Of a stretch of DNA of 64,000 bases, positions 40,086-50,771 are shown piece after piece. The notes below the pieces were generated by a model, which worked only from the letters and a program-made list of their open reading frames with translations, was not told the origin of the DNA and made no database searches. The stretch's first letter is position 1. Every line of letters starts with the position of its first letter. Location of the stretch: contig NC_079136.1 in NCBI RefSeq assembly GCF_945859705.1, positions 129,615,027-129,679,026 of the forward strand, given 5' to 3'. The DNA comes from Episyrphus balteatus. Its lineage: Eukaryota; Arthropoda; Insecta; Diptera; Syrphidae. The position numbers were made by a program, and so were the translations under genes.

Positions 40086-40880
40086 TTTTATTCTTCTACT
40101 TTAAAAATTAATTTGAATTCTCTGAAAATTGTATATTCTTTTTTGAGATTATGGTTAGTGAATGTTATGGATTTACCTTTAAAGAGGAATTTGTATAAAC
40201 TAAATATTTAGGGCCTGTCTTAGACTAACAACTAACTTATGGTATCAGCATTTAGCTTTGTTTCTGTTCATGAAGTAATGATTTGGTAATCCATAAAACA
40301 AAATGGCTTTTGAACTAACGAAATCCTACCCTGTCTTTGTAAGAAAATCGTGAATGAAAAGGGTTGACATGGCAGGCGGCAGGCAAGAAGCAAAACGAAA
40401 ATCAAACTGAAATACAAAATAAAAAGAAACGGAAATTACAAATATAATTAATGATTATTGCAACTTTGTTTATAAACGTTGATTGAGTGTTATGCGATTG
40501 CCACATGGTTTGTTTTTTTTTTTTTTTTTTTTATTCTAGTGTAATATTTTTATTGATGTGCTGTAATAAGGTATCGGTGATGTTGATTGATAAATAGCTG
40601 AAATGCAGAATAAATTGTTTGACTTCAAATGGATTGGTTTTGAATACTGAGTAGAAAATTCTGAATATTGTGTAACTATATTGCTTAACTTGTCATGAAA
40701 GATTTTATGTCTATGTGACTTTTCACTTCAATTTACCTAAAAACGTTTTAAAAACTCAAAATGATCTGAAATAATTATTATGATAATTAGTAATTAGTGT
40801 CACTTGGACATAAATTTGCAACTTTTAATAAAAAAAAAGTCCCAACTAACGAAAACCCTTTTCAAATGCTAAATACACTA

Positions 40881-41521
40881 TAGAGCTGAGACTGCTATTC
40901 CGATAGCTGTTTTTAATCACACTGCTCTTCCACTGAGCAGAGAACAATTGTGATTGTTTTTAAATATATGTGCTAACTACTCAGTTCTCAGTTTTACAAA
41001 AATCCAACCCAATTGAGTTTGCTGTGTTCTTTTCCTTCTTTTCTACTAAAATGAAACGATCAATGGAACATGGAAAACAGAAATAATTTTCTATGTTGTT
41101 AATAATTTCACTGCTTTTATAAGCAAAACTGCTTTCTGTTTTTTGTAACTGCTCTTCTTCAGAAAATGTTCTCGGCTCTTTCAAAATGTCACTGCTTTGT
41201 TCTGTGGATTTCTATTCATCATATCAAATAATTTGGTTAACAATGACAAAAGCAAAGATATAGAGAAAAAATGATCATTACAAAAAAGTTCAATTTGAAA
41301 TACCATTGTTTCAGTGCGGCGGTGTTTCTTATTAAAAAAAATTCGAAAATGGATACTTTATTTTTATTTATTTTGTCTTCCATATTTTCAGCCATATTTC
41401 AAATCGAAAATAAATTTGGGGCCTTTGACTGCTATTTAAACAGTGATTAAATAGCAGCTATTGATAGCTGCTCTTTTTGTATGCTACTCACTGCTTTCAC
41501 TGCTCTTTAAAAATTGCTCTA
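40881..41521. mobile_element. 641-bp hAT-like non-autonomous element with a 10-bp target duplication
   Basis: The direct repeat AAATACACTA lies exactly outside both ends (40871-40880 and 41522-41531). The element begins TAGAGC and ends GCTCTA. TAGAG matches the hAT terminal consensus, although hAT normally duplicates 8 bp, so two of the ten may be chance. Both subterminal zones are rich in GAGCAGTG or ACTGCTCT and in AGCAGCTAT motifs in both orientations, as in hAT subterminal binding arrays. A 67-aa minus frame (40981-41184) has no recognisable transposase motif. Confidence 0.85.
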
Positions 41522-41796
41522 AAATACACTAAAAACTTATTTCATTTTTTCATTTCGCTAAGTCTTATGAAGTTAGCAAAACGTCATATTGCTTAACTCT
41601 TTGGAAAGTTAGCTAACTTCTGTTCTCAGAATCTACCCTAAACTTTTTCAAATCTTGATTTTTTTCACTTTACCTTAAAAGTCTTCTTAAAAAAAAAAAA
41701 AGATAAAAAAACATTTAAAATAAGATTCTAAAACACTTCTTAAACACACCTGCAATTGATTTTCATTCATTCCTTTGGGGCACTTAAAAGTAGAAG

Positions 41797-41930
41797 AACA
41801 AAATACTACCTCAAGTATTGAATATCCAACTCTCTCAAACCTCAATTCACTCAAAGAGTTGGATATTCAAAACAAAATACTACCTCAAGTATTGAATATC
41901 CAACTCTCTCAAACCTCAATTCACTCAAAG
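41797..41930. repeat. 60-bp direct repeat at 74-bp period with an inverted linker
   Basis: Two identical 60-bp copies (41797-41856 and 41871-41930) contain ATTGAATATCCAACTCTC. The 14-bp linker AGTTGGATATTCAA is the reverse complement of the TTGAATATCCAACT inside each copy. Identity suggests a recent duplication. Confidence 0.95.
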
Positions 41931-42559
41931 CTACCACTAAGTTTGGATTTAAGAAACAGATAATCTTCAAGACAACAAAAAAAAAAAACTTAAATCCCAC
42001 ATCTGAATCGATAAATCGCTCATCAATCAAAGACCTTTTTTTATTCATTTTAAACAACCATTCCCATCACTATTTAAAATGTGGGTATATAGGCTCAATA
42101 AAAACCAATGAAATTCAACAAACTTCATTTGTGTTTTATTTTTTTTTTTTTGCTTCTGTCTTGTCTGTTGTACTTGAGTTTCCAAAAGAAGAATAATAAG
42201 AACAATCAATAGTATGTAAGAAAGATGCTTGTGCTTCTTTATAATTCCTTTGAAGTTGACGACGACTACGACAACAAAAGCAAATAACAAAAAAAAAAAA
42301 ATACGATACGGTGGATATTATTGATGTTTTACCAAAGCGAAGAAAAGAGAAACCTTCTCTTTCATTCTCATTTATCTGCCGCTTTTGCAAACTCACGATT
42401 ATTTAACTTCATTGTTCTCCTGCGCGCCCCTCACTCTCATTTTGTGATGTAAATTAATCAGACGAGAGGGTGTGGAAAATCAGTAGAGTAATTCAAAGGC
42501 AAGCGAGATTTCTTAATGAAAACAAAAAAATATATTCAGTGTTGGAGTTGGTCAATTTC

Positions 42560-42768
42560 ACAAAAGAAAAAAGATTCTTATGAAGGGCCCTTTTAACGAG
42601 GTCCTTAATAAAATGTAACTCAGGTGTTCCTTATCTTTTATTTGACTTTAAATAACAGTATTCTCAAAATAGAAAGACTAAGAAATTATATTATATTAAA
42701 ACAAGGGCCCTCTTAAATTTTGCGCCTAGGATAGTTCATTAGTTTGCCCATTTGACAATCCACCCCTG
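42560..42768 (-). mobile_element. hAT-like end fragment, inverted relative to 40004
   Basis: On the minus strand it starts CAGGGGTGGATTGTC, then GGGCAAA, then CCTAGGCGC and TTTAAGAGGGCCC. It ends near a second GGGCCC at about 42587. Together with 40004-40085 it could bound a 2.77-kb composite that holds the 641-bp element and the 74-bp repeat. Confidence 0.45.
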
Positions 42769-44342
42769 TTATATGTCTACCAATAGCTCTTTGAGATAAG
42801 CTGCTGCCTAATTAGTTGTTCGTCACCTTCATGACTGACAGCCTGTCGTAAGATAGAACCAAAGAACTTGAGACTTCAATTTTGCTTCTTAAATTGTGCC
42901 ACACAAAGAACTATATTTTTTTAAGTCCAAAAAAGTGCATGTGAAACACTTCTTCCCCCAAAAAAGGTGTGATTATGAATAATTTAGTAAACGAAATTAG
43001 ATATTTTATGTCTGATTGCCGAGCCCCTGAAGCTATATATTTCTTATTCTTTGTATACAATGTTGAAGGTTACAATTGGAACAAAATTAATTTCAGACGC
43101 CTTCTCCTGTTCTCTTCTGGGACCTTCTGTTTAGTAATAAATGATTTTACTTCATGAATTTTGACCTTTATATTAGAAACAACAAAAAAAAATTATAATT
43201 CTTTCATTAGAATTTATGCCTCTGCTGCTGATATATGTGATGTGTGGGAAGGCTTTTTTTTCAAATAAGTCATATTCAGGAAGACTTACTATTATTTATT
43301 GTGACGTTAATTAATGGTTTTTCAGTAGGTATATATAAGTTTGATTAAGCTTGCTAAACAAGCTTCTATTTAAGCTTTATAGTGGAATATAGCTCTTGAG
43401 GTAAAAATCGAGTTTTAATTAACTTGTGTAAAAGGTATTATATAAACATACATACACACTACACACACATTATTAATTAAAAGAAAACACGTGTAAACTT
43501 AAGTATGTAAGTAGGTAAATGATTAAATGGTAGGTGAGTAATCAATTTATTCACCAATAAAAGTGGTGTAAATATTTTTCAAGGTAGAGTTATTACATTT
43601 GAATTTTTTTTTTTTCGTTCGGAGTTGAAAAACTTAGGTTTTTGACATGGAACGCGGAAAAACTATTAAATAACTTTTCTAAGGCAATTTTATAACAAAC
43701 TCCTAAATGCCTTTAATTTTTTCGTATGTCGATATTTGTAGATTTTAGATCTATCGAAACCAAGTCAGATAGGATTACTCCGAAAAAAATCAAAAAATTC
43801 CTAACACTTTATTAATATTAGAGTGCTAGTAGACAATGTTAAAGAAAAACTACTATATAAAGATGAAAAAAAAAAAAAAACAGATAACCATTCCATTAAA
43901 AAGCAATATTCTAAAAGTAGAAGGGGATAATGTTACCAAATGTAAAAAAAAGAAGAAAAAACCAAGAACCAATTTATTTGCCACTGGTATATCTTTCACT
44001 TAAAAAGATTCGTGAAGCTTATCGAAAAACACGTGACTTATAGTTCCGGAATTAGTGTTGGAAATTTTACACTTAGCTAATATTTCAATCTTAATTGATA
44101 ATTTTAGGCTTGGAAATCACAAACTTATTAATTAAGAAAGGTGAGTTCTTTCTTCTTTTGATCAATTTTTTTCGAAAAGTTAAACAAATATTTTTCCCGT
44201 TTTTTTTTTTTTTTTGGTAGGTAGGTACATTTTTTCGAAATGAAATTAGAAAAAAATAATTCACTTATATGAAAAAATGTAATATAATTTAAAAGGTCTA
44301 CGTATTATCAAATTCGAACAGAAAACCAAATGTTGATCCCAT

Positions 44343-44690
44343 GCTTGGTTCCGGATATATGCATCCAAACTTAGGTTTTTGTATAATTTAATAGGCTGAG
44401 TTGAAAATTAGAGCGTTTTTTCAATTAGAAAGTTATATGTATTTAATATTTTAAACAATCACTAATATAGACTAAATTCAATTTGATGGCTTTCGGAAAG
44501 TGCATTTTTTTCGAATTTTTCTCGTTCAATTTTAAGAAATGTTAACATCATTTGATAGGTACACTCATGGCCAATTCATAACAGGAAATCTTAACTTGCT
44601 GCAAGGCTTGACTCCGGAGATACCTCAATCCAAAGTTAGTTTTTTTGCATAATTTCAGTAATTAGGCTGAAAATCGAAAGACGTTGCCAG
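44343..44690 (+). repeat. Diverged direct repeat of about 75 bp, period about 264
   Basis: TTGGTTCCGGATATATGCATCC at 44345 and TTGACTCCGGAGATACCTCA at 44609 start two blocks. Both continue through CCAAA, TTAG, TTTTT, ATAATTT and AGGCTGA. A weaker third match begins near 44043 (AGTTCCGGAATTAG). Confidence 0.5.
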
Positions 44691-46029
44691 AGGATTCACT
44701 AAGTAAGAAGATGTCATGGTAACTGTCTTATTCAACAGTCAATCAGCTAACCCGTTCGGACTATTAAACTAGAAGATAAAAGTCCTTCAAATATATTCCA
44801 CATGCACACACCAAAAAATCAATATAAAATAAAAATATTAACTTGCACATATACAAACACACATACAAAACATACCTGCAACCCTATGCTAACCTTAAGG
44901 AAAAGAAAAAGATATTGAATTCGGTAAATCTTCTGCAGTTGTTGGTAACCCAGGAAACGGTTTTTAACCTTCTCTTTTTTCTATGGAGCTCTCTGCCTTT
45001 TGATTCATGACTTCGTGCGCCTGCATATCTATATAAAACACTCTTCTATACCTTTTGGAAGCCGGAAGTTGAAGTATAGAGGTGTGGCTTTTGCCACTAT
45101 TCCCTTCAGAGTTCAATGCAAATATCAAAAGCAAGTTTGCAAGTCGGGATCGGTTCGGTATTCACGTAGAGAAAACACTACAGATAGACCTGGAGATTGT
45201 ATATAGATGAAGATGAAGACTCCATTCGTGGAGCAGCACCTAATCTCGGGAAATTACTTCACGCGCACGTTAATCAAAACAAGTTCGACTCTTATAATAG
45301 TCATGCATGCATCGACGTTGTATAGAGTGTGTCGGTTGTCGTTATTCTGGTTCGAATGAGAAGATGGGGATTCATTTTCTTATTTAATTTTTTCTGTTGC
45401 TCATTCTGGAGAGAGAGATTTACGTCTGGGTCTGTCTGGGGTTTTCTTGCACGGGGATTTAATGTTCGGATATACCATACTTAAACCATCGTCGTCGTTA
45501 GAAGCGATGAAGTGGAAGAACTACCGAAAAAATAAAGGTTATACCAATTCCATTTCATTATATGGGGTTTTCTCGGGTCTTCTCGGTATATTTTATGTAT
45601 ACTTTTTGTCTGAACCTTTTTTGATGTTTTTGTTTTCGTTTGTGTGAAGGATCTTTGAAACATGTTTGCAATCAAGTAACAAGTACCAGTTTGTGGTTAT
45701 GACAGAAGCCTTTTTTGCAAAGAAGTTTGGTTATATTCATTTTTATTCAAGGTAAACTTGTTATTTTTTTTTTTTTTTTGTATTCGTTTTGTTTTATCCC
45801 ATCCTTATGTTTTGTCTGACTTTTTTTTTTTTGTTAATGTCTGGATGTATTTATTTTTTTTTTTTTTCTAATTTTTATTTGAACTTGAAAGTTAAATGAT
45901 ATTTTTGTTTCTTGTTTCTCTTTTCAGGACTTGTCAGGCTTGACGCATTTTGATATGTTTTTATTTTTTTATTTATTTGGTAAGTGAATTTTTGAATTTA
46001 CATAAATCTAACAATTCAGTTGATCATTA

Positions 46030-46930
46030 TCTTAATAGAACTCAGTAGACCCCGAATAGACCTTAAATAGACCCATATTTTTTGCTGAAATTCAATAAAG
46101 AGAGAGACTTTAAACCAGCTTTTGGGTTTCGTCTGTTAATAGAACTTGAAGAGAGCAAAGCTGAGTTCATTTAATTTGTTTAAGAAAATTTGGTAAAAGT
46201 AGAAAGTGATAGGCAATCGTGTTAAAGTAGAAATATATTTTTTTGATTTAAAACAAAAACCAAACCGGTTTTTTAAGAAACTTCCAATTTCCAAGAGTTT
46301 GTAGAACTAGAATAGACCTTTGGTTTTTCTTCAAATTTATTGAACACAATATTTAGATTCAAACTTTAAGAAACTTTTTGCTAAACGTGTTCATAGAACT
46401 TATATAGACCTTCGTTTTTTGCTAGTGATAGAATTTGGATTGAAAAAATGAAAAACACGCAGCTCAGAAGAGTACTGTAGAACTCAAAGTACTAATAGAA
46501 CTTTAATAGACCTTTTTCGATATGAAATTATTTGTTTAGACAAAAATTGTGCCTTAATAGAAAATATTAAGTGATCGTCTTGAAGAAGAAAAATATTTGT
46601 AGTTGAAAATATCATCAACAAGGTCTCAAGCTGTAAATAGAACAAAAATAGACCTTTCTTTTTATGTAAAGTTTAGTAACAATTCTGGCAACAAATGGTA
46701 GGTGGTAAGTTTTAAAAAAGAAAACAAATTCTTAATTATTAATATCTACCCAAACATATCTGGAAATAAATTTTGGATTTTGTATATACATACATAAGTA
46801 GATCTTAAATAGAACTTTGTTCTAATATGAAATTAGAAGTTGTGATGATAAAAATATTTTTAAAATAAATGCAATAAACAAAATTTTAGGTTTCGCTGGT
46901 AAATAGATCTAAAATATACCATTTTTTTAG
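46030..46930 (+). repeat. Old degenerate array of AATAGAACTT/AATAGACCTT units
   Basis: AGAACT and ATAGACCTTT phrases recur in the same orientation near 46035, 46141, 46303, 46394, 46479-46515, 46638, 46810 and 46903. A T-rich stretch usually follows, often with a RATATGAAATT phrase. The spacing varies from 85 to 172 bp. Nothing similar occurs in the flanks. It is probably a decayed satellite; regulatory site clustering is less likely. Confidence 0.65.
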
Positions 46931-47299
46931 CATTTTTCCTCTGGGCTTTCTGATATCCAGTCGATTGCTTTCCTGCATATCAGACTTTTACCATTCCAAA
47001 GCCATTAATTTTTTTTTTTTTTTGATTTTGAAATGACACCTTAGTTGATTCTATTCCCTGACTTGAAAAAAACACTTCACCATCATTGTTAGCAAACAAA
47101 ATACAAAAATGAAACAAATATTTTTATTTAAACTAAAAATCACAAATGTCATCATAAAGTATCGAAAACTGTCAATCGGATTGCAAAACAGCAGCTGGTA
47201 GTTTTATGAGATTAAAAGAAATCAGCGATGCATGTCCTGTCATCTGGGAGTCATTATTTGAAAGACATCTATCCATAGGCTTCTATATACACCACCTCC

Positions 47300-47560
47300 A
47301 TCGTACTAGAGATAGTAGTTATATTGACAAAAAATGCATTCCACGTAGCACCCTGTGGTTTGTGGCGCACACAGTGTGGCATTGAACAGAAGTGCACATA
47401 AATAAGTGGCGACAGAGCTCAACGCCCTCACTTGCTGAGTTGCTGCTGTCACATAACGCCCCGTCCGTGTCCGTGTATATGTGTGACGCACAAAGTATAG
47501 ACCACTAGACGCATGGGAAAATGATTGGCATTTGACATTAAAACTCTTTTGCATAGCTTC
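47300..47560. other. Complex, less AT-rich patch; possible regulatory DNA
   Basis: This patch stands out from the low-complexity surroundings. It holds CTGTGGTTTGTGG (TGTGGTTT is the Runt/RUNX consensus), GGCGCACACAGTGTGG, and CGTCCGTGTCCGTG. No convincing ORF is present. A regulatory role is inference from composition and one motif. Confidence 0.25.
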
Positions 47561-48637
47561 GCAATAGGTACCAGTATAGTAGTAGAAATTGTTGTTGTTA
47601 GTTTTGGTTTTGTGTACTCAGGTCTCAGGTGTAGTTTAGGTCTTCAGGGTCTCTGCACTGCTGCAGCATATCCTCTTTTGTATACCTATTCAATGTTGTG
47701 TAAAGCACATATTCAAATCTAAAATGCAAATAATGTGAAATTCCGCTCATGAATTCCGCTTATTTTGTTCGTTTTTTTTTTTTCTATGTGTACAGAACAA
47801 GCACTCACCGTGTAAATGTTAATTAATAATGAAAATTGCGTAGTCTAAACGTGGGTGGAGTTAAACATTTAACAGCACCTTTGGGAGATTATTGGAAGTG
47901 CGAACCAAAAACACGACACACACAAAAAAACCCAAAGAAAAGAATTTAATATTCAAGTCACAAAGTTGCAAAAAATTAAAGGTGTTCACTTAAAGGATAT
48001 ACACAAAAGGTGTACCAAAAAAAAAATGAAATCAATTTTGAGAAAAAAAACCTTACTTATCTCCACACAGCAGAAGAACAGCAAAAAAAAATAAAACAAT
48101 ACAACAAAATTCCGCCCGTGCATATTTTAACCTAATCAGATCAATTGATTCCTGGTAAAGTTGTTCTACTGCCATTCACGTACCTGACTGAATCATTCAT
48201 CAGAATCTCTGCTGCTTTGTTGTGTGTGTTTGTATTTCTGTGCTTATCTTCGACAAGTCATCGTCCTTCGAATAATGAAATTGAAAAAGTATTAAATATA
48301 TTCAATTCTGTCATCGATATTGTATTTGGACTTTGCATAAATTACATTTATGGAGATTGGTTTAGGTACTTTTTTTTATTGACAATTGAAATATTATTTG
48401 ACAGCATTGACGTTATTTAATGAAGAGGAAAATTAGAACAATTGATTTTGTCATTTATCATTTTTTTTTCAATTTTTTTTTTAATTTTCTAAAAATCGCT
48501 GTTCATAAATGAGACAAAAACGTTTCTTTGAGGTCTGGTATCTGAGTTTTTTGCAATCAAATATATTTTTTCTAACTTTCTGAAGCAGATATCTTCTGGA
48601 TCAATTATTAAAATAAATTTTGGTTCAAGGATACTGG

Positions 48638-49238
48638 CAGGGTTGTTGTAAAAATAAAAATTAAAAAAAAAAAATGCATTTGAAATTTAAAAAAAAAATA
48701 TTTATTACAAATCAAAAAAAAAATTGCATTGCAAAAAATTATTTGTTGCAACTAAAAAATATTTAAATGTATTACAACTAAAAACATTTTGCATTAAAAA
48801 AAAATTTATTGCAAATGAAAAAAAAATTGCATTTAAAAGTAAAATTTGTATTGCAAATAAAAATATTTTGCACTAAAAAAAATTTATTGCAAATAAAAAA
48901 TTTTCATTGAAAAAAGAAATTCAATGCAAAATGTGTGCATTAAAAATTGTTTTTTTTTTTAATAGGTACTCGTCGAATTTCTTACAAATTATTTAATGCA
49001 CACATTTTGCATTGATTTTTTTTTTTTTTCAATGCTGAAATTTTTTTTATTTGCAATAAAAAGTTTATTTTCAATGCAATTTTTTTTCATTTGCAGTCAA
49101 ATTTTTTTAATGCTAATATTTTTCAGTTGCAATAAATTTTTTTTTTAATGCAAATTTTTTTTATTTGCAATAAATATTTTTTTTAATTTGTAATGGAAAG
49201 TAAATGCATTAAAAATTAAATAATTTTTTACAAACCTG
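48638..49238. mobile_element. 601-bp foldback MITE, intact copy of family 'TGCAAATAAAAA'
   Basis: The ends are CAGGGTTGTTGTAAAAA and, reverse-complemented, CAGGTTTGTAAAAAAT. The left half is built of repeated TTGCATTAAAAA and TTTATTGCAAATAAAAA phrases, and the right half of their reverse complements, so the whole folds back. The non-palindromic centre is AATAGGTACTCGTCGAATTT (48961). The 8 bp outside are GATACTGG and GATAAAAG, five of eight matching, which may be an eroded hAT-type duplication. The CAGGG terminus fits hAT. Confidence 0.85.
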
Positions 49239-49644
49239 GATAAAAGTTCATTTTTTAATGGATTTTCGAAAAAAAAAATAAATCCAAAGTTAACACCGAA
49301 AAAAGGCATTTTGAAAGACAAATCGTCTCCAAATTTTTTGAGGGTGACATCAAAACAAAGGTATCTTCAAACTCTTTTCATAAATTAATCGCAAAAGTTT
49401 CTTGGAGATGTAGCGTAAACATTATACAATAAAAGATACTCCAACGCTTAAATCTGTGATATTTTCTGCTTTTGTTTTTATTTTATTTTTATTTTTATTC
49501 GAAAAAATATAAAATGTATTTTGCTTTTAAAAGAAAATGATGGACTCTGCATCGATAACCTTCATCTATGGCGCTGTGCTAAAAGTCACATCATCCATAA
49601 AAGTAAGCCAAACGATTATTGCATCGATGATGTCAGTTAAATAC

Positions 49645-49676
49645 ACAAAACAAAACAAAACAAAACAAAAAAAAAA
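49645..49676. repeat. (AAAAC)n tract
   Basis: Repeated ACAAA units ending in an A run, part of a chance minus-strand low-complexity frame. Confidence 0.9.
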
Positions 49677-50757
49677 CTTCATAGACTGTTTAGAATCAAC
49701 TGCATTTTTATGGTTACTGCTTTTGTTTGTTTTTCGATAAACTTTATAGTGACAAAAAAGGACAAAAAAAAAATTAAAGGAAGGAAGGAATATCCACAAT
49801 CCATGTTGTCCACACACAGGGAAGGAAGTAGTACACCCTAACCTTTCTAACGCGTGGGTTGAGATTGAAGTCTTTCTGAACTGGAACTTGGTTTCTTCCG
49901 CAAAAGCAATTGTTTTGGACAATGATGACAATTTGACATTTTTCTGTGTGTTTTTTTTTTTTTTTTTTTTGTTTTTCTGTCCGTTCAACGCCATTCATCG
50001 ATGTGTGTGAGAGTTCAGTTTTTAGTATTTGTTATTTGGTATTTGTGCTTCCTTATATAAGATCATCAGGCTTACGGACTAATGGTTGCAATTTGGCTTT
50101 GGTTTTTGTGGCCGTGTCAATACGTCATCGTGTTGTTGTCTTCGTTTCAGACTCCAATTGGGTAGGGGGAGTAGACAATATTTATGAAGAAAACCAAACA
50201 ACCGAGGAAAGTGCACATAAGAAAATTGTTTGTTTATTTTTCTTGTAAGGAATCTTTGAAAATTGCAAGATAAACAATAAGCACTTTGCAAGAGCAGGAA
50301 ATTGAAGACAACTCATCCCATTCTTTCTTTTGCATCGTCATCTCCTTTAACCATCAAAAATGATTTATTTATGGAACTGCCATAGTTCTGTTTTCTTACT
50401 TTATTTTATTGATTTTGTTGAAGAAATCCTTAAATTATCCTTAGAATCCATCATTTCGTTAATAAAAACAAATAAAATACTAAAAATACTTGACATTATT
50501 GGCGTATTTTTAACACAAAACGGCTAATTATAAATACCCCTCGCCGCCGCCGCTACTAACACTGATTTATTTATAAATTCAACATTAATGCAACAGAATG
50601 TTGAAACAAAACCATGTTAACCATATGCGAGCAGGACACAAAAGGAGAACGAATTATATTATAATATTGTTATTCATATGAGGCCCACATTTGTATGCTA
50701 ATATGAGTGAAATGATGCGTGCGTGTCAGAAGCTATCCTTCGGCCAATTATGGCCAA

Positions 50758-50771
50758 TGACAGTGCTGTCA
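50758..50771. promoter_or_regulatory. Paired TGACAG sites (TGACAG-TG-CTGTCA)
   Basis: Two TGACAG hexamers face each other with two bases between. TGACAG is the Homothorax/Meis/TGIF-class homeodomain site. GGCCAATTATGGCCAAT stands just upstream. Function is inference from the motif only. Confidence 0.3.

Noticed and set aside
42045..42396. Two overlapping minus-strand frames with Val and Lys runs
   Set aside because: Low-complexity, mutually overlapping, no domain.
49566..49994. 142-aa minus-strand open frame
   Set aside because: It is made largely of Lys and Phe runs from A/T tracts and an AAAAC repeat, with no domain and no fly-like start context.
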